Of a stretch of 64,000 bases of DNA, positions 21,201 to 30,300 are shown piece after piece; the first letter of the stretch is position 1, and the number at the start of each line of letters is the position of its first letter. Source of the stretch: Bacillota bacterium. GTDB lineage: Bacteria > Bacillota > Clostridia > Acetivibrionales > DSM-1351. The translations under genes were made by a program, and so were the position numbers. The notes under the pieces are model-generated. The model made no database searches. It was not told the origin of the DNA and worked only from the letters and a program-made list of their open reading frames with translations. The stretch covers positions 9,040 through 73,039 of the forward strand of contig JAEYNY010000088.1 in assembly GCA_023412275.1 (NCBI GenBank), in the 5' to 3' direction.

Positions 21201-21331
21201 AACATTACAGTAAAATAATACAAGCAATGGTTAATAGTGGGGAACAACTCATTGGCGATATTGATTTGGTTGGAGAAAATTTAACGAATCATAAGCAGGA
21301 TAATTTAAATGAAATGGATTTCAATTTCTAA
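12242..21331 (+). CDS. Nonribosomal peptide synthetase 2: C-A-T-E-C-A-T-C (modules 4-5 plus acceptor C)
   Basis: A 3029-residue elongation synthetase starting 33 bp after synthetase 1 behind AAAGAGG. An acidic helical segment (residues 1-45) is a likely docking region. Domains: C of L-C-L type (HHIVADG 183-189); A4 (FDASVW from Asp698); T4 (Ser1037, GGDS); E (HHLVVDA 1218-1224, EGHGRE, TVGWFTTQYP); C of D-C-L type (HHIIMDG 1688-1694); A5 (Asp2198); T5 (Ser2535, GGHS); final C of L-C-L type (HHIICDG 2716-2722), ending with a short polar tail. Both A domains read DAWTIAAVCK, the phenylalanine code of gramicidin S/tyrocidine type, so the predicted residues are D-Phe4 and L-Phe5. The protein ends on a complete C domain and therefore hands over to A6-T6 on the next protein. 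A4 and A5 are very alike, suggesting duplication. Confidence 0.93.
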   Translation: MDKDLLSRIQKLTDEQRKELEEELGYSLDELVQEMDEFNQDEEAEFTDIQALDKQEYYISSSIQKRLFAVCQLDGTGTVYNIPLIMEIEGYLDKSRLQNAFQTIVERHESLRTYFEIEDDQVVQKINEDSAIKINFIEMKVGDSEEKLIDDAIQPFDLCSAPLIRVTVIQKNENHHIIVIDVHHIVADGMSVDIMLSELKDLYEGRTLKPLRLQYRDYSVWQNESIKKGLFKKQEDYWRKVFSEPVPILELPMDYKRPLMQSFEGDRIDFELSQEITEKLKELTAKTNTTLYMMLFSVYNILMYKYTSQEDIVVGTPVSGRTHADLQDIIGMFVNTLAIRSYPKGEKTFLQYLEEMKQTTLQAFDNQDYQLEDLIDKLPFKRDMSRNPLFDTMFVFEDVANTSIKIDELVFKKYSKRFKFSKFDLTLIATEENNKINFQIEYCAKLFARDTIKRLMGHLQELIVSILNNPGESIDKLNILSTQEKKALLEDFCNTDREYNKAKTIQEMFEEQVKELPDKIAVFDEEKKLTYSHLNAQANQVAQILLKKGVTAGTLVAVTGERSASMLIGIIGILKAGGAYLPIADNYPKGRVEYMLDDSKTAILLCSSKLEYTPEFKGEILMIDEMLRETAFGETSSLTGRSTPDDLAYVIYTSGSTGKPKGVMVSHIGVANLKSYFENDLNIAKDDSILQFASISFDASVWEIMMALLTGGTLCIPKKDTINDLRKMEKFINDNSITVATLPPTYATHLECDNIHSLKILITAGSETTDAIIKKWSKKLQYINAYGPTETTVCATYWMVNEENTNVISIGKPIPNTKVYILDGKNQLVPIGVRGQLCISGDGLAKGYLNQPDLTQSKFIEHPFLPKEKMYLTGDVGKWMPDGTIQFLGRQDYQVKIRGFRIELGEIEEQLLKLEQINETIVLDKEDRNNNKYLVAFYTGTEELEADYIKRQLSKELPDYMIPSYFVKTEQMPLTQNGKVDRKALLELQFEMGNGATTEYAEPRNLIEENLCEVWKEVLSAKQIGIDDSFFDLGGDSIKAIQIASRLNKYKLKLEIKDLLSNPTIREVSSYVKTIEVTNISDEALEGEVALSPIQEWFFEQKFAKENHWNQAVILYKPDGFSEDIVKRVFDEIIKHHDALRMTFTKNKDKVQQYMRNSEKEPLYTYEVQKITPEENTDAIIEKNATRIQKEIDLEKGPLVKLGLFQTEKGDHLLIAIHHLVVDAVSFRIIMEDFVHAYKQIQEGKKVELFDKTCSYRQWTNAIKEYANSKELQGEKQYWKNIVAQYSPLPVDNEISTRKVSDSSNIEIVLEETETRQFLREAHKAYSTEANDLLLSALGLTLKKWSGINNIIVNMEGHGREKAGKYIDVARTVGWFTTQYPLLLDMKNSDISYIIKKTKESIRNIPDKGIGYQIIKYFGDDADYKELVYENEISFNYLGEFGQDIDKDVVEISDFGVGECISPDNERLWKIGINGNIIGGKLKFQIDYDRKEYREDNISEFAKIYKNELLGVISHCVNKKEKELTPYDVGASKISLTDFEEIGRQYPINEIQSIYRLTPMQEGLLFHFLKDENPALYFEQLSMSVEGEFKPDLIQESFNYLTQKYDVFRTLFIYKNLENALQIVFKNMESKVYFEDISNYTDIEKDKYLEEVKKQEVERGFFITKEKLVRLSFIKTRESEFKMIWNFHHIIMDGWCLGIILKDFFDVYRSLERGQEIKHTPVTEYKKYIEWIEKQDKEFAIKHWKDYLDEYTQPAKPLHIRKKDKGYAKGEYLFSLDKDKTTELKNIAQKNQVTLNSVFLSVWAILLQRYNNSEDIAFGSVVSGRPAAIDRIENMVGLFINTLPVRVKAEKAMNFIELLKKVNSDFMISNEYSYCSLAEIQSLTALNDSLINHIMVFENYPIEMSAEHFGVNLSKIESHEQANYDFNIIIGPGEETIIKFSYNKSVYDQHCIDEMAGHFQQLIEKIINNPLKELEELDILTEKEKNELLIEFNNMDRQFMKDKTIQELFAEQVKKYPDHIAVADEEKKLTYSELNEKANIVAGSLVNMGIENGKIVAVTGERSVEVIIGILGILKAGGAYLPIDHTYPVHRIEYMLHDSKADILLCCSEIECNMRFDGKVVYYKDINASPMNEHFVESVRRSKAEDTAYVIYTSGSTGKPKGVMVSHVGVSNLKDYFETDLKILQRDTILQFASLSFDASVWEITMALLIGGTLSIPSKDTIGDFRKLEDYINKNNVTIATLPPAYVTYLDSDKIHSLRKLITAGSETSEAIVDKWSKTTEYINAYGPTETTVCATVCTDCAKMQNSLSIGKPISNFKIYVLDKKNRLVPKGVAGQLCISGVGLAKGYLNQEKLTNEKFIPNPFLVGEKMYLTGDLARWLPDGNLEFLGRMDYQVKIRGFRIELGEIEASLIKHEQINEVAVIDKEDSSGNKYLVAYYTSQQELEKTEIKKDLVVDLPDYMIPSYFVYLPQMPLTRNGKIDRKALLAEYGETIEDSKFEDARNNTEGKIILIWKEILGIDKIGINDNFFEIGGHSLKATVLLSRIYKEFNVEIPIKELYLLKTVKEIAAYIRNCEKTSYCPIESIEKREYYPVSSVQKRLFTINEIEKESLAYNMPFVMKINGEIDYFKFKKIFEKIVQRHEALRTSFEMIGDEIVQKVHDKVELVIDQKELQENETIDSAISEFIRPFRLRDESLIRIRFVMKSPYEHFMMIDMHHIICDGVSMNIILREMVGLYQGESLPENRVQYKDFTEWKGKLQDKEQQEEFWTNEFKGKLPDFELPLDYERGAIQQYEGNRLQFTIDKETTEKLNILAKETGSTLYMILLSAYTILLHKYSGEEDIIVGSIVSGRNHPDIQDMVGMFVNTIAIRNYPAREKTIIQYLGEVREKVIDVFENQDYEFETLLNKLDVKKVAGRNPLFDTVFALQNIEMTSLNIDNLVFEDYEVPLKISKFDITFNGVEQNEMLYFDVEYCVGLYKRETIDQMTKHYSKIIQAMVNSGEQLIGDIDLVGENLTNHKQDNLNEMDFNF

Positions 21332-21354
21332 ACTAATAGGGGGAAGTACTTAAA

Positions 21355-24300
21355 ATGGATAAGATTACGAGAAATATTATTATAAAAAACAACAAATTTG
21401 AAGCGGAGCAGGAATATTGGGAGAAAAAATTGTCTGGAAGCACTGAAATGAGCGGATTTCTTCCGGATTTTGCAGTTAGAAATGAAAACTTTTGTAAAAT
21501 TAGTCGTGCTGAATATAAAATGCCTGATAAAGTTTATCAAACAATTATGAAAGTCAGCAACAATTCGTATCATATGGCTTATGTTATTCTGTTAGCAGGT
21601 GCGCAAATTATACTAAACCGCTATACAAACAGTGATGACATTTTAGTAGGTGTGCCCGTATACAAAGGTGAAGAAGAAAAGAGTTTAAATGAGCTTATTC
21701 CTATAAGAACGGTATTACAGGATAAATCTTTTAAAGAGTTGATTATAGAGGTTAAAAATACCATACATGAAGCATATGAAAAATCAAACTATCCCTTTGA
21801 ATTTATATGGGGAAAGAACTTTGGTGCAGAGGAAAATATTTACAAAACAATTATTGCGCTGGAAGAGATTCACTCGGTCAAAGTATTAGAAAATATATAC
21901 TGTCCGGTAAAAGTTATATTTCATATGGAAAATTCTTTATCAGTGAATATAGAATATGATTCCGGCTTATTTGAACAAAGCAGTATAGAACAGATTTTTA
22001 ACCATTTCAATCAGTTGTACCTTAATATTATTGAAGATTTTAATGCTAAACTTGAGGATATTGATATTCTGACGGCAGCAGAAAGAACACAGTTAATCTA
22101 TGAATTTAATGAAACTGCATTGGAATATCCAAAAGAAAAAACAGTCAAACAACTATTTGAGGAAAGAGTTGAAAAATCTCAAAATGATATTGCAGTTGTA
22201 TTTCAAGATAAAAGTCTTACTTATAAAGTGTTGAATGAAAAGGCGAATCAGGTGGCTTTACGTTTAAAAGAAAATGGTTTGCAATCAGGTGAGATAGTAG
22301 GAATCATGACAGAACATTCCTTGGAAATGATAATTGCTATAATAGCAGCGATAAAATCAGGATGCCCTTATTTGCCAATTGATCCTTCATATCCTACAGA
22401 ACGTATAAGATATATGTTGGAGGACAGCAGAACTCATACGTTGTTGACGCAGGAAAAATACATGGAGAACTTAGTGTTTGAGGGTACTGTATTTAATCTG
22501 AATGATGAGACCATTTATTCTGCTACGGCACAAAATCCACAAGATACATTGCATCCTCAAGATGCAGCTTATGTGATTTATACCTCAGGGTCTTCAGGAA
22601 ATCCGAAAGGAGTAATTGTAAGCCATAGATCTTTGATTAATCTGTGTTTCTGGCATAATAGTTACTATCAAGTTGAGGCAAATGATACAGCCACAAAATA
22701 TGCAGGGTTTGGATTTGATGCATCTGTTTGGGAAATATTTCCTTACCTTATAAAAGGATCATCGCTCCATATTATTAGCGATGAAATACGATTAGATATT
22801 AAAAAACTGAATGAGTATTTTGAGGAAAACAAAGTTACCATAAGTTTCTTACCGACACAATTATGCGAACAGTTTATGAAGCTGAGAAATAAGAGCTTGA
22901 GATTTTTATTGACTGGCGGAGATAAGATCAAGAACTATACACAAAATAATTATCAACTAATCAATAATTATGGACCAACCGAGAACACAGTTGTAGCCAC
23001 AAGTTTTTGTGTAGATAAAGATTATGAGAATATTCCAATTGGAAAACCCGTTTCAAATACAAAAATCTTTATTTTAGATAAAAAGAATCGATTGGTTCCT
23101 GTTAAAGTAATGGGTCAACTTTGTATAAGTGGAGATAGCTTAGCAAAGGGGTACTTGAATCAAGATGAGTTAACGAAAGAAAAGTTTGTGGATAATCCAT
23201 ATCAGCCAGGTGAAAAATTATATCTGACCGGTGACCTTGCACGATGGCTGCCTGATGGAAATATAGAATTTCTGGGCAGGATGGATCAACAGGTGAAAAT
23301 AAGAGGATATCGTATTGAACTTGGTGAAATAGAAGTACAGTTCCAAAAGATTGAGTCAATAAAAGAAGTTGTTGTTTTGGATAAAGAAGATAGTAATGAA
23401 AATAAGTATCTGGTTGCTTATTATACAAGTAATCAAGAATTAGACCCTGCTAAGATTAAAAAGGAGTTATCTGAAAAATTGCCTGATTATATGATACCTT
23501 CTTACATAGTAAAAATAGACACGATGCCTTTGACACAGAATGGAAAGGTTGACCGGAAAGCCTTGCTTGAACTATCACTTCCAACAAGTTCAGGCAACGA
23601 AGTAGAATATCAGCCTCCAACAAATCAAGTTGAAGAAAAATTATGTGAAATCTGGCAGGAAGTATTGGGAATTAAAAGGATTGGAATTGACGACAGCTTT
23701 TTTGATTGCGGTGGCGATTCCATCAAGGCAATACAGGTTTCCTCCAGACTTAATAAATATAAAATGAAACTGGAAATTAAGGATTTACTTAGCAATCCTA
23801 CCATAAGAGGCGCAGCTGCCTTTGTAAATGAAAGTGCCGGTACAAATCAGGCTGAACAAATCTTAGAGGGAGAAACCAGTTTAACACCTATTCAAAAATG
23901 GTTTTTTGAACAAAAGTTTACAAATCAACATCATTTCAATCAGGCAATGTTTTTATACAGCCCACATGGATTTGATGAAGAAATCGTGAAAAAAGTCTTT
24001 GAAAAGATAGTAAAGCACCATGATATACTTCGCGTAAAATTTATTGAACAAGAAGGACAAGTAGTTCAGTATATCAGAAACAGTGACAGTGATAATCTAT
24101 TTTCTATTGATGTAAAAGAAATTTATGATAACGAGAACTGTCAAGAGATAATTGAAAAAGAAGCAGGAAAAATTCAAGCCGGAATCGACCTTAAAACGGG
24201 GCCTTTGGTAAAATTGGGGTTGTTTAAAACCAATAAGGGAGACCATTTTATTATTGCAATACATCACTTAGTTGTGGATGCAGTCTCCTTTAGAATTATT

Positions 24301-27300
24301 CTTGAGGATTTTAAAACCGGTTATAAACAGTTGCAGGATGGAATGGATATTGAGTTTTCAGATAAAACCTGTTCATACCGCCAATGGGCACAAGCATTGG
24401 AAGAGTACGGAAATTCAAAAGAAGTAAAATGGCAGAGGAAATATTGGGAAAATATCGTTTCAAGACAATGTAAGTTACCGGTAGACAATGAAATACAAAC
24501 AAGAAAAATAAAAGATAGCAGAGACTGCAAGATTGTTCTAAGTAAAGAAGACACGTATCGCTTCTTAAAAGAGACGAACAAAGCATATAACACAGAGGCC
24601 AATGATATTTTACTTACTGCATTAGGAGTCTCAGTTAAAGCATGGAAGGGCCTAAACCATGTTCTGATTAGCATGGAAGGACATGGAAGGGAAAATATAG
24701 CTAAAAATATCGATGTAACCAGAACAGTAGGCTGGTTTACTTCCCAATACCCATTATTATTGGATATGGAGAAAGCAGATGATATTTCCCATGCAGTTAG
24801 AATAGTAAAAGAAGAAATACGTCAGTTACCGGATAAGGGTGTAGGATATCAGGTAATCAAGAATAATCCTGATAAGACAGTGAGAGAAAAGTTAGAGTAC
24901 GAAAATGAAATTACTTTTAATTATCTGGGACAGTTTGATCAGGACATCAATGATGAATTTATAGATATTTCTCCATACAGCGCAGGTGATTATTTGAGCC
25001 CGGACAGTGAAAGTTTAGGGAAAATCAGTATAAACGGAAGTGTTATGGATGATAAGTTACAATTTCTTGTAAGCTTTAATAAAAATGAATATAAAGAAGA
25101 AAGCGTATTGGAATTTACAAGAATATATAAAGAAAATCTGCTGAGTATTATCAAGCACTGTGCCGAAAAAAAGGTTAAAGAGTATACACCGTATGATGTA
25201 GGGGCTTCTTATGTTTCATTAGAAGATTTTGATGAAATCTGCAAGACCTATCCGGCAGGAGAAATTAAAAGCATTTACAGTCTGACCCCGATGCAGGAGG
25301 GTATGTTATTCCATTATCTGAAGGATATGGGATCATCGGTTTACTTTGAACAGTTCAGTGTAAAAATTACAGGGAAATCAGACGTTAAGAATTTCGAGAA
25401 AAGCTTTGATATTTTAATGCAGCGCTATGACATTTTCAGAAGTTCTATTGTTTATAAAGATTTAAAGAAATCAAAGCAAGTAGTTTTAAAGAACAGAACC
25501 CCTGAAGTTTATTATGAAGATATTTCATATATGCAGGAAGAACAGAAGTTAGAATATATAAGACAGTATAAAAATAAAGACAGGGAGCGTGGATTTGATT
25601 TATCAAATGATAACTTGATCCGTCTTTCCATATTAGATTTTGCTAAAGATACAAAAATAATAATTTGGAGTTTTCATCATATTATTATGGATGGATGGTG
25701 TCTTGGAATTGTATTCAATGAATTTTTCAACATATACAATACACTTAGTAAAGGTATACCATTGAAATTAACTCCGGTAAATGAATATAAGAACTATGTT
25801 GATTGGATAGACAAACAGGACAATAATGAGGCAAGAGATTACTGGAGAGATTATCTGGGGGGCTATGAACAGTTAACCGGTATAACTGCTACAAAATCGG
25901 CGGACAAAGTAAGAGAATACAGCAAAGAAGAATATATATTCAGAATCAACAAAGACTTAACGTTGCAGTTGAAGAACCTGGCTTCAAAAAATCATGCAAC
26001 ATTAAGTAATGTAATACAATTAATCTGGGCAATAATTCTTCAAAAATACAACAATACAAATGATGTTGTTTTTGGTTCGGTTGTATCAGGAAGACCTTCT
26101 GAAATTGAAGGAATAGAGAAAATGGTAGGTCTTTTTGTGAATACTCTGCCTGTAAGAGTAAAAGCTGAAGCGGATATGACTGTATTGGAACTTTTGAAAA
26201 ATGTTCAAAACAATGCAATTAAGTCTTTGAATTATTCGTATTTTCCACTGGTAGAAATACAGACAGACTCAGAGCTAAAGGATAAACTATTAAACCACAT
26301 TATTGCATTTGAGAATTATCCGATTCAGGAAATTTCAGAAGAGAGTAAAAATGCATCTGAAATTGATATCAGTCTGGACACAAACGATGTATACGAAGAA
26401 ATAAATTATGATTTCAATATTATGGTGGGACCGGCAGAAGATATAATTTTCCGGTTTAGTTATAATGCTTATCTATATGACCAGGATTATATTCAGCGCA
26501 TATCAGAACATGTACTGTCCATTGTGGAACAGATTCTTGCATCTGAGGATTTAAAAGTATCTGAGATACTTTTATTGAATGAAAAAGAGAAAGACAAACT
26601 GATTAATGAATTTAATGAGACAAAGGAAGACTTTCCTGAAAATAAAACTATTATAGATATTTTTGTGGAACAAGCTGAAAAAATGCCGGATAATGCCGCA
26701 CTTGTCTATAAAGACAAGCAAATTACATATAAACAGGTTCATGAATATTCTACCGTAATGGCAGAGAAGTTACTGAATAGTGGTTCAAAGCCGGGTGGAA
26801 AAATAGGTATATTGTTGGATCGTTGTCCTGAAATGATCCTTGGAATATTGTCAATTTTAAAAGCAGGTTGTGCATATGTACCAATTGACCCCGCATGTCC
26901 TAAAGACAGGCTCCAATTTATCTCGGAAGACAGTAATATAGCTATAATATTAACAACGAAAAAATATTATGACACTTTAAATGAAACGTTTTCAAATCAT
27001 AGTTTGGTTATTTATTGTTTAGATAGCGAGGATGCCTCTTTAATTGACAAATGTGATAACAACAAAAATGGAGCAGTCAAAGCAATAGAAAGCAGACCTC
27101 ATGATCTGGCTTATATGATCTATACCTCAGGCTCAACCGGTAATCCGAAAGGTGTAACTGTAGAAAATTATAGTGCGGTAAACCTGCTGACTTATATGCA
27201 GAAGCAATACCCTATTACTGAAAACGATACATACTTACTAAAAACAAATTATACATTTGATGTATCGGTAACTGAAATATTCGGTTGGTTCTTTGGCGGT

Positions 27301-30300
27301 GGAAGATTGGCCATATTGAACAAAGGTGATGAAAAAGATCCTTCCAATATTTTAGCTGAAATGATTAAAAATGACGTGACACACATTAATTTTGTACCTT
27401 CTATGCTGAATGTATTTCTTGGAACAATAAATAAAGAAGAAGCCAAAAAATTAAACAGACTGAAATATGTATTCTCGGCAGGAGAAGCAATCAGTACAGA
27501 CACTGTGAGAAAGTTTTTTGAAATCATACCTAATGTCAAATTGGAAAATCTATATGGGCCAACAGAAGCTACGGTATATGCTACAAGATATTCTATTACG
27601 GAAAATGACTGTGATAAGACACTTATACCAATTGGTAAGCCTGTTCAAAACTTAAAAGCATTTATTTTAGATTCCAATCAGCAGATTACCCCCCTTGGTG
27701 TTGAGGGAGAATTGTGCTTATCAGGAGTAGGCTTAGCAAGAGGGTACCTGAACAATCCTGAACTAACCAATAGTAAATTTATACAAAATCCTTTCGTAGC
27801 AGGAGAAAGATTATATCGTACAGGCGATTTGTGCAGATGGTTACCTGATGGAAATATTGAATATTTAGGGAGAATAGATCACCAGGTCAAAATCAGAGGT
27901 CACAGAATAGAATTAGGGGAAATTGAAGCGGTAACAAATCAGTTCTTCGCTATAAAAGAGAATGTTGTTATAGCTAAAATTGACAGCTTTGGTGATTCAA
28001 GTCTTACTTCATATATTGTATTGAAAGAAGATATGGCAGAGTTCGAGAACGAAAGTAAGAAAGAGGAGCAACAACAATTAGATGACTGGAAAATTGTATG
28101 GAATAATATCGATCCATTGGAAACTGAAATCATGGATGATTCCTTTAATATTGCCGGATGGAACAGTAGTTATACCGGTGAGCAGATTTCAGAGTTAGAA
28201 ATGAGGGAATGGTTAGATACCACAATTCGACGTATTAAGGTATTGAATCCTAAGAAAGTACTTGAAATCGGATGCGGTACAGGAATGCTGTTGTTCCGAT
28301 TAATTGATGATTGTGAAAGTTATTTAGGAACGGATATATCAACAAAAATTCTGGAGTATGTTGCAAAAGTAGCAAAGAATAAAGAGGTTCATCATAAATT
28401 GACATTGTTAAATAAAAGTGCGGATGATTTTAAAGAGATTACTGAAAATAAATTTAATACAGTAATAATCAATTCTGTTGCTCAATATTTCTCTAATGTC
28501 GAGTATTTTGTTAATGTATTAAAAAACGCTATCCGATGTATTGAAGGTGAAGGTGCCGTTTTCTTAGGTGATATTAGAAACTATTCTCTATTGAGGGCAT
28601 TCCATACTTCAGTTGAGATATTTCAAGCCTCAAATGATATGACGATTGATGTTTGCAAACAGCATATTGAAAACCGCATCTTAACTGAGACAGAATTACT
28701 AGTATCTCCGGAATTCTTCTATGCTCTTATGAAAGAAATTCCTGATATTACGCATATTGAAATTCTTCATAAGAGAGGAACCACTGAAAACGAATTAAAC
28801 CGGTTCAGATATGATGCTGTATTGTACATACACACACAGGTAAAAAATCCGGAGATGTTACAGTTGGATTGGGGCAGCGAAATAACTGCTATAGAAGAAA
28901 TAAAAATGATTTTGGAAGATAGAAAACCGGAAGTATTAAGGGTACGTAATATACGAAATAAACGTTTGGAAATGGCATTCAGGGAAATGGCTCTTCTGGA
29001 GGAAAATACCGTTACAACTATGGAGGAATTTGGTCAGCAGATTAAAAATGACTTCCAGGAAATCGGTTGTAATCCGGAAGAATTTTATACTTTGAACCAT
29101 CCGGATTATGTAGTTGAAGCAGTTTGGTCAGGAATTGGTAAAGACGAATACTTCGATATAGTGTGCTATCAAAAATCATGTTCCTGTATTTTTGGAGGTG
29201 ATTCGGTACAAACTGGTGGTCGCTTATCCGATTATGCCAATAACCCGGTAAAAGCAAAATTCATTGAAAATGTTATTCCAAATTTAAAACAGCATCTGGA
29301 AGAAAAGCTTCCTGAATATATGATACCGTCTAACTTTATACAGCTAAATAAGATTCCACTTAACAGCAACGGAAAAATTGACAGAAAGAAATTATTACAG
29401 ATAGATAATAGCGGTAATAGTTCACAGAATTATGTGGCACCAAGAAATGAGACAGAAAGGAAAATAGCGGAAGTTTGGAAAGAAGTATTAGAATTGAAGC
29501 GTGTAGGTATTCATGATGATTTCTTTAGAATAGGTGGAAATTCCATTAAGATAATAAGAGTTATTTCCGAATTATCCAAAGAATTTGTTGTGGAAATTAA
29601 AGATATTTTTAATTACAGAACCATAGATCAGCTGGTAAAGAACATACTATATTCAAAAGATTTATTAAGAAACAAGATTAATACAATGAAAGAAATGTTG
29701 AACTCCATTGATGAGAAAGCAGCAGATGCCAATATTGAATCGAATTCTTCTCCGAAAAGAGACAACTATAATGAAAAAATCAAATTGAAATATGAACAAA
29801 TGGATGTATTGGAAGAGAAGAAATATAAAAATATTTTATTGATTGGTTGTACCGGTTATCTGGGAATGCATATTTTGAAGCAATTATTAAGGGATACTGA
29901 AAGTGAAATTTATGTATTAGTTCGCGGACAATCAATGGGGGAATGCGAAGCAAGACTTAAAGAAAAAGCAATGTACTATTTATCAAAAGATATTTTAGAA
30001 GAAAATAGGCAGAGACTCCATATTGTACAAGGTGATTTAACTCAGACGTTTTTGGGTATGTCTGTTACTTTGTACAAAGAGCTTTTGGAGCACATTGACT
30101 GTGTAATCAATTCTGCAGCGAATGTAAAGCACTATGGAAATTACAATGATTTCTATGAGATTAATGTCAGAGGGGTTGAACGAATATTGGAATTCTGTAT
30201 GGGTGAAAGAATGATTGACTTAAATCATATTTCAACTATTGGGGTTATTGCAGGTTATGAGAACCAATCAGAGGATGCAATTTTCACTGAGTACGATTAT

